From contig CABZIW010000002.1 of the NCBI GenBank assembly GCA_902526005.1, forward strand, positions 217,737-281,736: 64,000 nucleotides of DNA. The letters are read 5' to 3'. The DNA is from an uncultured Pelagibacteraceae bacterium (lineage in GTDB: Bacteria > Pseudomonadota > Alphaproteobacteria > Pelagibacterales > AG-422-B15). Below are positions 9,287 through 18,825 of the stretch, one piece after another. Numbering within the stretch: position 1 is the first letter of the stretch; each line of letters begins with the position of its first letter. Both the position numbers and the translations under genes were made by a program. The notes under the pieces are model-generated. The model saw nothing but the letters and a program-made list of their open reading frames with translations, had not been told where the DNA came from and searched no databases.

Positions 9287-10354
9287 ATGAGGAAAATCTA
9301 TTATTTCTTAATAGTTGCAATCTTAATATTTGTTGTTGGGTTCTTTGGAATAAGAAATACATCAGTTCAAAATTTCTTTATCGACTTAATTTTTGAATCT
9401 CAGTTAAATAATCAAGATAAATTAGTTACCTTTGAAGGTGATTATATTATTGGACTTGTCTGTGGATCACGAGGTCCATTACCTGGCAAAGGAAGAGCTG
9501 AGCCATGTATTATGATCAGAACTCCAGACCATATGTTTATTGTTGATACCGGAGATGGAAGTAGGCAAAACCTAATAAATTGGCAGATAGATCTTGGTAA
9601 TTTAGATGCCGTCCTGTTTACTCACCTGCACTCAGACCATATTTCTGATTTGGCTGATTTTCATCTTTATTCATGGGTAACTCAAAATAGAGAAGGAAAA
9701 CTTCCTGTTTATGGACCAGAGGGAACGCAATTAGTTACTGGAGGGATAACAAGGGCTTACGAGCTTGATTATGAATGGAGAACGCTGCATCATGGAGAGG
9801 AAGTAGCTCCATCTGACATTGCTGGCTTTGATACAAAAATAATAGATTTAAATAATCCAGTTATTTTTGATGATGGCAGTCTGAAGATAACAGCATTTGA
9901 AGTTGAACATCTACCAGTTTATCCCTCATTGGGATTTCGCTTTGATTATAAAGGAAGATCAATCGTAATTAGTGGGGATACGGATTACAGTACAAATTTG
10001 ATTGAACAATCAAAAAATGCTGACTTACTTTTTCATGATGCTTTGTCATATAATATGATAGGTAGAGCTGAGGATATATCAGAGATTATACAGCCTCAAC
10101 TTTCAAGAGTTTTTTATGATATTCAGGGATATCACGCCTCACCTGTTGAAGCTGCGCAAGCCGCAAATGAAGCAAATGTAAAAGAATTAATTTTTTATCA
10201 CCTGATACCAGCTCCTGATAGTTTTATTGCTAAAATAATTTTCGTAAAAGGGGTAAGTGAAGTTCGACCTGATAACTGGACATTAGCTGATGATGGTACT
10301 ATAGCAATTTTACCAGTTAATTCAGAGGATATTACAATTACAAATATTGAATAA
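9287..10354 (+). CDS. MBL-fold metallohydrolase (RNase Z/arylsulfatase-like)
   Basis: FTHLHSDHISDL (HxHxDH), ISGDTDYS, FYHLIPAP. Confidence 0.87.
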   Translation: MRKIYYFLIVAILIFVVGFFGIRNTSVQNFFIDLIFESQLNNQDKLVTFEGDYIIGLVCGSRGPLPGKGRAEPCIMIRTPDHMFIVDTGDGSRQNLINWQIDLGNLDAVLFTHLHSDHISDLADFHLYSWVTQNREGKLPVYGPEGTQLVTGGITRAYELDYEWRTLHHGEEVAPSDIAGFDTKIIDLNNPVIFDDGSLKITAFEVEHLPVYPSLGFRFDYKGRSIVISGDTDYSTNLIEQSKNADLLFHDALSYNMIGRAEDISEIIQPQLSRVFYDIQGYHASPVEAAQAANEANVKELIFYHLIPAPDSFIAKIIFVKGVSEVRPDNWTLADDGTIAILPVNSEDITITNIE

Positions 10355-12027
10355 TGATAAAAAAAATATCTCTTTCAGTTTTTTTTATTCTTATTCTTGC
10401 TTTAATCCTGTGGACATACAAACTTCAAATATTTCTTTGGTCACTGCCAACTATATTTGAGTTCACTAGACCAGTTGCTGAAAACCGTGAGGTAATTTGG
10501 CCAGACGGGCCATCAGAAAGAGATCCTACCTTAGCTGATAAACCAAATATTATTTTAATTCTTGCAGATGATTTGGGCTTCAATGATGTATCACTTTATA
10601 ATGGCGGTGCTGGAGATGGCAGTTTAATGACCCCAAACATGGATCGTATTGGTTTAGAAGGTATAAAATTTAATAATGGTTATGCGGCAAGTGCAAGCTG
10701 CTCTCCTTCACGTGCTTCAATTATGACTGGTCGCTATTCAACAAGATTTGGATTTGAATTTACCCCTGCATTTAAATCGCTCATTACTATTACAAAATGG
10801 GGTGAAGAATTAAACGATACGGGTTTTCCTATAATTTTTGATAATGAAGCTGAACTTACTGCTTTGGATAATGACGGTAATATTGGATACCCAGGAATGC
10901 CATCTAGTGAAATAACTATTCCAGAAGTACTAAAAAATGAAGGATATTACACTGCAATAATTGGAAAGTGGCATCTAGGAACTGCTCCAAGTTATGGTCC
11001 AACTGATCAGGGGTTTGACGACAGCCTTCAACTAATGGGCGGACTTTATCTTCCAGAGAATCATCCAGATGTTGTAAATGCTAGAACTGGGGAAATTATT
11101 GACGAGATGGTTTGGGCCAGTACTCAATATGCTGCACGAAACAACAAGAGTGAACCATTTGAACCTCGTGGATATATTACTGACTACTACACAGATGAAG
11201 CAATCAAAGTTATTGAAAAAAATAAGAACAGGCCCTTCTTTTTATACCTATCTCACTTTGCGCCTCATAATCCACTTCAAGCTCTTAGGGAAGACTATAA
11301 TCATTTTCACCATATCGAGGGTGAATTCAGTGAAGAATTAAAAGTATATTCTGGAATGTTAAAAGCTCTTGATAGAAGTGTTGGCAGAATATTAGATACA
11401 CTTGAAAAGAATAATCTAACAGATAATACACTAATTGTATTAACCAGCGATAACGGTGGAGCTAACTACATTCATTTATCTGATATCAATAAACCTTATC
11501 GTGGATGGAAACTAACTCATTTCGAAGGTGGTTTGCATGTTCCATTTATGGCTAAATGGCCAAATAAAATTAAACCAGGAATAGAATTTAACGCCCCTAT
11601 TCACGCAAATGATATTTTACCAACATTTGCTGCTGCAGCTGGAGCAGAATTACCAGATGATAGAATTATTGACGGAGTAAACCTATTGCCCTTTTTACAA
11701 AATCACAATTCAGAAATGCCGCATGAAACACTATATTGGCTACAAGGTCGCCTTCAAACTGTTCTTCACGAAAATTGGAAGCTCATTACTGATCACCGAA
11801 CTGGTAAAGACTGGTTGTTTAATGTTGAAAGTGACCCCTATGAGAGAATTAATCTTGCAAGCGAAATGACTTTAAAAGTTGAAGAGCTTAAAAGACTATT
11901 AAATGATCATAAAAAGGTTCAACCTCCTCCACTATATGATAACACAATGTCTGTTCCTATATTAATTGATAAACACAATGGGTATGCATTTCAAGATGGC
12001 GATGAGTTCACTTATTGGGATAATTAA
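10354..12027 (+). CDS. Sulfatase (arylsulfatase-type, Cys-type FGly signature)
   Basis: NIILILADDLGFNDVS; CSPSRASIMTGRYSTRFG (C-x-P-S-R); GKWHLG; TSDNGG. Confidence 0.92.
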   Translation: MIKKISLSVFFILILALILWTYKLQIFLWSLPTIFEFTRPVAENREVIWPDGPSERDPTLADKPNIILILADDLGFNDVSLYNGGAGDGSLMTPNMDRIGLEGIKFNNGYAASASCSPSRASIMTGRYSTRFGFEFTPAFKSLITITKWGEELNDTGFPIIFDNEAELTALDNDGNIGYPGMPSSEITIPEVLKNEGYYTAIIGKWHLGTAPSYGPTDQGFDDSLQLMGGLYLPENHPDVVNARTGEIIDEMVWASTQYAARNNKSEPFEPRGYITDYYTDEAIKVIEKNKNRPFFLYLSHFAPHNPLQALREDYNHFHHIEGEFSEELKVYSGMLKALDRSVGRILDTLEKNNLTDNTLIVLTSDNGGANYIHLSDINKPYRGWKLTHFEGGLHVPFMAKWPNKIKPGIEFNAPIHANDILPTFAAAAGAELPDDRIIDGVNLLPFLQNHNSEMPHETLYWLQGRLQTVLHENWKLITDHRTGKDWLFNVESDPYERINLASEMTLKVEELKRLLNDHKKVQPPPLYDNTMSVPILIDKHNGYAFQDGDEFTYWDN

Positions 12028-12087
12028 ATAGTAATTTTTTTAAAATTTAATTAGACGATCGCTCTATTTGCTGTAAAATTTTTCTAT

Positions 12088-12444
12088 ATGAGCGCAACAA
12101 ACTCACTCCTCAGATTCTGGGAAGAACAAATGGGAACGTCACACCGCTCAAGTAAGCACTTTTTCAGAAAGACCCCATCTCATTATCATATGATGCTCCT
12201 TGTAATGTCAGCCCATCAAAATAAAGAAAAGCTATGTGTTGAAGAATTAAAGACAAAGCTCTTTCATACATCTCGGCCTAAGTCATCTATGATGATTAAT
12301 GAGGCTTGTGACAGAGGTTTCATTCATTTAGAGAAAACAGAGAACGATAAAAGACGAAAAACAGTAAAACCAAGCTCTGAATTGATAAAAGAATTTAAGA
12401 ATTATCTTAATTCAATGAAAAATATCAATTGGAAGTCTGAATAA
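12088..12444 (+). CDS. MarR-like winged-helix protein
   Basis: wHTH-like sequence ending ENDKRRKTVKPSSELIKEF, the MarR wing pattern. Confidence 0.5.
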   Translation: MSATNSLLRFWEEQMGTSHRSSKHFFRKTPSHYHMMLLVMSAHQNKEKLCVEELKTKLFHTSRPKSSMMINEACDRGFIHLEKTENDKRRKTVKPSSELIKEFKNYLNSMKNINWKSE

Positions 12445-12449
12445 TAATT

Positions 12450-13190
12450 TCAAGAAAAAATTTTTTCAAAAAAATTGGACATCTCTCGCCATGAGTGCTG
12501 ATCCGCATGCGCATCGTAGAATAATCCTGAGTTTCGATCATTAGCTTCAGGATTTGTAAAAGCATGACCAACATTGCCGTAAGCATGAATTTGCCAATTT
12601 GCTTTTTTTGAATTTAATTCATCAGCTAAATCAATCATATTTTGTGGAGTGGCCATGGGATCATCGTACCCATGTAGAATTAAAATCGATGAGTCAATTT
12701 TTATTGATCCTTTTAATTGCTTTCCTGAACTTGCCGTTGGTGCGTCATATAATCCATGAAAACTTACAACCCCTTTAACATCTTCACCTGCCCTAGCCAA
12801 ATCAAGTGCACATTTCCCTCCAAAACAAAATCCAATTGCTCCGGTTTTGTTTTCATCAACTTTATCAAAATTCTTGAGGGTTTGAAAAGCATGTATCATT
12901 CTTTGTTGAAGCAATACTCGGTCAGAATTAAATTCATTCATCAACTCCATTGATTCTTGAGGGTTTGAACCTCTTCTTCCCTGTCCATACAAATCCATAG
13001 CAAATGCAAAGTACCCAAGCTCAGCAAGTTGTTCTGATTTCTTAATATCAAAATCAGAATGGCCTCCATAAGCATGACATACGAGAACTCCTGGTCTTGG
13101 TGTATCAAAACTATCATCATAACTTATTGAACCTTCAAATTGCACACTAGAATTTGCAGAACCATAAACTAGTTTTTCTGTTTTGATCAT
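12450..13190 (-). CDS. Dienelactone hydrolase family protein
   Basis: GVLVCHAYGGH; GAIGFCFGGKCALDLAR; HAYGNVGHAFTNP. Confidence 0.88.
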   Translation of the reverse strand: MIKTEKLVYGSANSSVQFEGSISYDDSFDTPRPGVLVCHAYGGHSDFDIKKSEQLAELGYFAFAMDLYGQGRRGSNPQESMELMNEFNSDRVLLQQRMIHAFQTLKNFDKVDENKTGAIGFCFGGKCALDLARAGEDVKGVVSFHGLYDAPTASSGKQLKGSIKIDSSILILHGYDDPMATPQNMIDLADELNSKKANWQIHAYGNVGHAFTNPEANDRNSGLFYDAHADQHSWREMSNFFEKIFS

Positions 13191-13192
13191 AC

Positions 13193-14356
13193 TTATAGAA
13201 TACCCTCATATGAGTTAATGTAAAGTTGCTTCATTTCATCAAGACTTATATCACGTGGGTTTGGTCCAGTGGATGGATCCTTCAAGGCCATTTCACTGAG
13301 TAGTTCAAAATCAAATTCTTGATTAAGCTCCTTCAGTGTATGGGGGATAGCGAGTTCATCTCTAAGCTTCAATATCCACGACATAAAACCATCAAATGAA
13401 GAATTTTCTAATTCTAAGTATTTTGTTAAAAGTTGTATCCTCTGACTTATAATCGGTTCATTAAACTTAAGTACATATGGCATAAATATCGCATTTGAGA
13501 GACCGTGATGAATATCATTAACTGCATTTATAGGATGTGAAAGAGAATGTATTGCTCCTAGTCCTTTTTGAAATGCAGTTGATCCCATTGATGATGTTAC
13601 TAACATTTTTGATCTTGCAAATATATCATCTGGATTTTTATAAGCACTTAGAAGACTATCTTTCACGTTCTTTATCCCTTCTAGTGCAATACCATCCGCC
13701 ATAGGATGAAAACCTCTAGCACAGTATGCCTCTAAACAATGAGCTAATGCATCCATACCTGTTGCAGCTGTGAGGTGAGGTGGAAGAGACAAAGTTAGAT
13801 TTGGATCAAGTATTACAAGGTCTGGTAAGAACGAGGGATGAAATATTATCTTTTTTGTCTTATCACTTTCGTCCAAAATAAGTGATGCGCGGCCTGTTTC
13901 AGAACCTGTGCCAGCCGTAGTTGGTATCGCAATTACTTTTGGAAGTTGATCTGTAATTGCCCTTGTCCAATTATCCCCAATATCTTCGAAAAACCAAAGG
14001 TTTTCCTTTTGTTTTGTCATAAAGGCAATTGCTTTACCAGCATCAAGAGAACTTCCTCCACCAATCGCAATTACACCATCGTTATTGTTAGACAAAAAGT
14101 GTTCGACACCGTCTATTACGTTCTTGCCAGTTGGATTTCCTTTTATATTTGAAAAAATTGAGTGTTTGATTTTATTATTTTTTAATAATTCAATAATTTT
14201 TATAAAGTTTTTATTAGAGGTAAATTCTGGATCGGTAACAACTAGAGGATTTTGCATACCTTGAGCTTCTAAGGCATTTGGGATCTCTAGGGAACGGCCT
14301 AAACCAAACCATATTGGGGTAGGATAATTCCAGCTAACATTATCAATATCACTCAT
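13193..14356 (-). CDS. Iron-containing alcohol dehydrogenase
   Basis: GVIAIGGGSSLDAGKAIA; IPTTAGTGSETGRASLI; GMDALAHCLEAYCARGFHPMAD; GAIHSLSHPINAVNDIHHGLSNAIFMP. Confidence 0.92.
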   Translation of the reverse strand: MSDIDNVSWNYPTPIWFGLGRSLEIPNALEAQGMQNPLVVTDPEFTSNKNFIKIIELLKNNKIKHSIFSNIKGNPTGKNVIDGVEHFLSNNNDGVIAIGGGSSLDAGKAIAFMTKQKENLWFFEDIGDNWTRAITDQLPKVIAIPTTAGTGSETGRASLILDESDKTKKIIFHPSFLPDLVILDPNLTLSLPPHLTAATGMDALAHCLEAYCARGFHPMADGIALEGIKNVKDSLLSAYKNPDDIFARSKMLVTSSMGSTAFQKGLGAIHSLSHPINAVNDIHHGLSNAIFMPYVLKFNEPIISQRIQLLTKYLELENSSFDGFMSWILKLRDELAIPHTLKELNQEFDFELLSEMALKDPSTGPNPRDISLDEMKQLYINSYEGIL

Positions 14357-14362
14357 ACTTTT

Positions 14363-15271
14363 CTATAGCGTTGGCGGTGTAGTTTTTTTTGTAGTACCAA
14401 AGGCATAAAAACTTATAGCAATGATAATTACCAAGCCACCCATTAAAGTTATGTTTGAGGGAACTTCGTTTACCCCAAATAAAGGTATCCAACACCAAAT
14501 TACTCCTCCCACAACTTCTGTTAAAGAAAGTAACATAAATTCTGCTGCAGGCAGATAGCGCGCACCTAAACTTAAAAGTATAAGTCCAATCCCAACTAAA
14601 GTTCCATGTAGCATACTTAATAAAATATTTTGTAACGGCATTGAGTAACTGTCAGCAAATAAAACAATCATAATCATTGAAAAAAGTGAGCAGGCAATAC
14701 CAGCAATAATGATTGTCGTAAATTTAGGTGTGTCTGGTTGCCATCTGAGCGTTGTTGCAAATATTGCAAATCCAATAGAACAGAATAAACCAAATACCCA
14801 ACCTAAAAAGGTTCCTGCATACCAGTCATTATAAGCCATTAGAAAGATTCCAAACAAAGATACAAAACACGCTATCGCAGTTGTGATGCCAATTTTTTCT
14901 TTTAGAAAGATATATGCAAAGAGCCCTGCAAATAATGGTTGTGTGCCAATCATAAATAATGTGGTAGCCGCAGAGGTATAAGTCATTCCAAAAATAAAAA
15001 ATATAAAAGCTGCAGCAAGACCAATACCGCCCAATAAACCAGATGATCCAACTCTATTAAAATTATGATAGAAAGATATTCCTTCGTTATAAATCAAATA
15101 TATCAACAAAATTGTTGCTACAACTATACCTCTATAAAAAAGGTAATGCCATTGATAGACCTGAGCATCTACCATGTATCTAACAGTAGGAGCTCCAAAA
15201 CTCCATATCAAACCAGCGGATAGTGCCAGTATAAAACCTATTAAATATGTTTTGTTATTCTGCTCTGTCAT
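14363..15271 (-). CDS. EamA/DMT family transporter
   Basis: 10-TM DMT pattern; internal Met (MTEQNNKTYLIGFILALS) at 15271 preferred to ORF start at 15376, which would overlap the divergent gene. Confidence 0.82.
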   Translation of the reverse strand: MTEQNNKTYLIGFILALSAGLIWSFGAPTVRYMVDAQVYQWHYLFYRGIVVATILLIYLIYNEGISFYHNFNRVGSSGLLGGIGLAAAFIFFIFGMTYTSAATTLFMIGTQPLFAGLFAYIFLKEKIGITTAIACFVSLFGIFLMAYNDWYAGTFLGWVFGLFCSIGFAIFATTLRWQPDTPKFTTIIIAGIACSLFSMIMIVLFADSYSMPLQNILLSMLHGTLVGIGLILLSLGARYLPAAEFMLLSLTEVVGGVIWCWIPLFGVNEVPSNITLMGGLVIIIAISFYAFGTTKKTTPPTL

Positions 15272-15317
15272 ATAATCTACTGCAGAATATATAAATAATA
15301 GCCTTATGACACTATAA

Positions 15318-16460
15318 ATGACCAAAGAAAATGAGATAACAGCATTGGGTGAGTTTAATAAAAAGTTCGAAAACACTTACGAATTATTCAAGAAAAACTT
15401 AGAAAATGATGAGGAGGTGGGTGCATCATTTGCCGTTTATCAAAATGGAGAAGTTTTGGTGAACCTTTATGGCGGCTATCGGGATCGTGATAAAAAAAAC
15501 AAGTGGGACCAAAATACAATAGTAAATATCCACTCAACCAGTAAGGGTATTGTTGCGATGATTGTTGCTAAATTGATTGATGAAAACAAACTAGATTTAG
15601 AGAAAAATGTTGCTGATTACTGGCCTGAATTTGCGAACGGTGGAAAAGAAAGTATAAAAGTAAAAACATTACTCTCCCATCAAGCAGGGATGTATGGATG
15701 GAGACAGCCTATAGATGAAACCGATTTTTACAAATGGGACTATGTAGTTGATCTGTTGGCAAATCAGGAACCATATCACAAAGCTAGTGAAAAAATATGT
15801 TATCATCCAAAGACGATCGGTTTTTTAGTTGGTGAATTAATTAAACGAGTGACCAATAAATCAGTCGGTAAGAACTTGGAGGAGTTACTGAATAGTCCTC
15901 TTGAGACCAAATGTTTTATAGGTACACCTTCAGCATATCATGACAATATTGCTGAACTAATTAGTTCTGAAAGCCTAAGGAAAGCTTTCAGTGATCCAAC
16001 AAATGTAGATGAGTATCTAATTACTGCGTTTCTTAATCCTGCAAACAGAACAAAAACAGCAAATACAGCTGAATGGCGACTTGCGGAAATTCCAGCTATG
16101 AACTGTCACTCTAATTCAGGATCACTTGCAAAAATTTATGATTTTTTCTTATCGCATTTATCAAATAAATTTATTTCATCAAATACCTTTGAAACTCTTA
16201 CTACAGTTGCTGTAAGTGGAGACGATCATGTAATGAAGTCACCTATGCAGTGGTCACATGCAGGTTATAGTGTCGGTGGTGGAAAATTATTTGGTAAAAG
16301 CAGTAAAGCATTTGGTCATACTGGATGGGGCGGTTCTATGGCATTTGGGGATCCTGAAAATGGAATTAGCTGCGCATACACAATGAATTTATTAACTGGA
16401 TCCATGCTCGGTGATCAAAGAGCACTTAAATTAGTTGAAACAATATATGATGCCCTATGA
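15318..16460 (+). CDS. Serine hydrolase, beta-lactamase/class C-like
   Basis: NIHSTSKGIVAMI (SxxK), ...FGHTGWGGSMAFGDPENGIS. Confidence 0.88.
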   Translation: MTKENEITALGEFNKKFENTYELFKKNLENDEEVGASFAVYQNGEVLVNLYGGYRDRDKKNKWDQNTIVNIHSTSKGIVAMIVAKLIDENKLDLEKNVADYWPEFANGGKESIKVKTLLSHQAGMYGWRQPIDETDFYKWDYVVDLLANQEPYHKASEKICYHPKTIGFLVGELIKRVTNKSVGKNLEELLNSPLETKCFIGTPSAYHDNIAELISSESLRKAFSDPTNVDEYLITAFLNPANRTKTANTAEWRLAEIPAMNCHSNSGSLAKIYDFFLSHLSNKFISSNTFETLTTVAVSGDDHVMKSPMQWSHAGYSVGGGKLFGKSSKAFGHTGWGGSMAFGDPENGISCAYTMNLLTGSMLGDQRALKLVETIYDAL

Positions 16461-17788
16461 AACTAAGTTTTAGATCAAAATTGTTTTACGGTGGTGGTGA
16501 TTTTGCCATTAATATAATGTGGCAACTGACTGTCTTCTACTTACTATTTTTTTATACAGATATTTTTGGATTATCGCCTGCAAACGCTGGCTTAGTTTTC
16601 TTTTTAGCGAAAATCTGGGACGCATTTACTGACCCGATTATGGGGTATATTGCAGATAATACTTCGACCAGATGGGGGAAATTCAGACCTTATATTTTGT
16701 TTGGATCAGTACCTGCGCTAATAATGATTATTTTATGCTTTACCTCACCTGATTTGTCACAAATGGGTAAATTTTATTGGGCACTTTTTACATACATTAC
16801 ATTCACCACTTTATATACAGTCATTGCTATTCCAGTTGGATCGCTCATTCCGGCGATGACTCAAGACAGAGATGAAAGAACATCGCTCGCATCATTTAGA
16901 TATTTAGGAGCCAGCTCCGGATCAATTGCTGTTGCAGTTCTAACATTGCCTCTAGTTGGCCTTTTTAGCTCACCGCAGTTCGGCTTTCCAATTGTAGTGG
17001 GTTGTTTGGCAGTCCTTGGAGCTATTTTTGCATTTCTGTGTTTTTTTAATACTAAAGAAGTTTATTCAAAGCCATATGAAGAAACCATTGGTATTAAAAA
17101 AGTTACTAAAATGGTGTTTAACAATTATCCATTACATTTCGTAATATTGGCACTTTTAACAACTTGGGTTGCAAATAATATCAAGCAACTAACAGTTGTC
17201 TATTTTGTAAAATATAATCTTCAATTAGAGGCTTACTTTAGTCCAATTTTGCTTGGAGTAATTTTACAAATTATGTTTGGTGCATATTTAGTTAACTTAA
17301 TAAAACATAGGTTTGAGAAAAAGACTTTATTCATGATTGGAACATTTCTTTACGTAATCACAGATTTAATAATCTATTATATTACTGGGTATGAAAACTT
17401 TTGGTTATTAGCTTTTATTGCAACCTTTGGCTTCATTGGTTTCGGTATGGCAGGTGTCATGGCCTGGTCAATGATAGCTGATACAATCGAATATGGTGAA
17501 TGGAAATCTGGATTTCGTGCTGAAGGAGTCTTAAACGCAGCTCACGTATTTGCTTTTAAATTAAGTGTTGGTTTTAGTGCATGGCTTGCTGGAGTAATTC
17601 TTGAAAGCACAGACTATGTGGCAAATGCAATAGATCAAAGTCCAGAAACATTGAATGGTCTATTTATTATGGGATATATTTTTCCAGCTGTTGCCGGAAC
17701 TATAGCAATAATAGTTACGTACTTTAATAAGTACGATAGTAACTTTTATGAAAGAATATTTTCTGAATTAAAACAAAGACAAAGTTAA
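16457..17788 (+). CDS. MFS transporter, glycoside-pentoside-hexuronide (GPH) cation symporter type
   Basis: FYTDIFGLSPANAGLVFFLAKIWDAFTDPIMGYIADNTSTRWGKFRPYILFG; DTIEYGEWKSGFRAEG. Confidence 0.9.
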   Translation: MKLSFRSKLFYGGGDFAINIMWQLTVFYLLFFYTDIFGLSPANAGLVFFLAKIWDAFTDPIMGYIADNTSTRWGKFRPYILFGSVPALIMIILCFTSPDLSQMGKFYWALFTYITFTTLYTVIAIPVGSLIPAMTQDRDERTSLASFRYLGASSGSIAVAVLTLPLVGLFSSPQFGFPIVVGCLAVLGAIFAFLCFFNTKEVYSKPYEETIGIKKVTKMVFNNYPLHFVILALLTTWVANNIKQLTVVYFVKYNLQLEAYFSPILLGVILQIMFGAYLVNLIKHRFEKKTLFMIGTFLYVITDLIIYYITGYENFWLLAFIATFGFIGFGMAGVMAWSMIADTIEYGEWKSGFRAEGVLNAAHVFAFKLSVGFSAWLAGVILESTDYVANAIDQSPETLNGLFIMGYIFPAVAGTIAIIVTYFNKYDSNFYERIFSELKQRQS

Positions 17789-17791
17789 GTT

Positions 17792-18823
17792 ATGAACACA
17801 GTCTCGATTGGTGAGGGCTTTGGCAGAGTTAACCTCATTGGGGAGCATTTAGACTATAATGGTGGACATGTTTTACCGTTACAAATTAAGAACTCAATTA
17901 TCTGTGAGATCGTTGAAAATAAAAATAGTGAGTCTATTTCGATAGTTTCAGATAAATATAAGGACTCTTTAATTGTTAAGAAACTCGAAAAAAGAAATAA
18001 TTGGGCAGATTTCGTTATTGGATCATGTCTTTATTTTGAGAAGAAATTTTCAGTTAAGATTAACAATATCTCAATTTATATCAAAAGCAGCCTTCCATTA
18101 GGAGTCGGTCTCTCTTCCTCTGCTGCAATCACCGTTAGTACTTTAAAATCTCTAAGTTGCTATTTTCAAAAAAATTTAGCAGATGATGATTTAATTAATT
18201 TAGCATTTGAGGTTGAAAATGATTTTGTTGGTGTGGGCGGTGGAGTTATGGATCAATTTGTATCGGTCTTAGGAAATCATTATGAAGCTCTTTTTCTTGA
18301 TACCTTTAAAAAAAATTATGAATTGATACCAATTTTTCAAGATTATCAATTTCTAATAGTTGATAGCAACACTCAAAGGATTTTATCAGATAGTGAGTTT
18401 AACAAAAAAAAAGAATTATGTCTCAATGCTGCAAAAAAAATGAAAATTCAAAACCTCTGTGCAAAAACAAAAATTGATGAAAATGATATTCAATTACTTT
18501 CAGACGAGGAGCTTAATGTTAGTAAACATGTAATTGAGGAAAATTTGAGAGTTGTAAAAGCAGCTCAATATTTAAAAGATAATAAGGCTGAAGAATTTGG
18601 AAAATTAATGACAGAAAGTCATATTTCTTTATCACGACACTATAGAGTTTCAACTGATAATTTAAATAAGTTGGTTGATCTATCTAATTCCTTTGGCGCT
18701 TTAGGATCTAAACTTACTGGAGCTGGTTTTGGTGGGGCAATCGTAACTTTAGTAAAAAAAGAGCTGGTTGAAGAACTTAAAAAGTATATTCTTGATGGGT
18801 ATCCAAATGCTAAATTTATATAA
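17792..18823 (+). CDS. galK: Galactokinase
   Basis: GRVNLIGEHLDYNGGHVLPL; SSLPLGVGLSSSAAITVSTL; GALGSKLTGAGFGGAIV. Confidence 0.87.
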   Translation: MNTVSIGEGFGRVNLIGEHLDYNGGHVLPLQIKNSIICEIVENKNSESISIVSDKYKDSLIVKKLEKRNNWADFVIGSCLYFEKKFSVKINNISIYIKSSLPLGVGLSSSAAITVSTLKSLSCYFQKNLADDDLINLAFEVENDFVGVGGGVMDQFVSVLGNHYEALFLDTFKKNYELIPIFQDYQFLIVDSNTQRILSDSEFNKKKELCLNAAKKMKIQNLCAKTKIDENDIQLLSDEELNVSKHVIEENLRVVKAAQYLKDNKAEEFGKLMTESHISLSRHYRVSTDNLNKLVDLSNSFGALGSKLTGAGFGGAIVTLVKKELVEELKKYILDGYPNAKFI

Positions 18824-18825
18824 TT

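Noticed and set aside
12055-12069. TAGA-N7-TCTA around CGATCG as possible MarR operator
   Set aside because: Only 4-bp matching arms; inner positions do not pair symmetrically, so not above chance.
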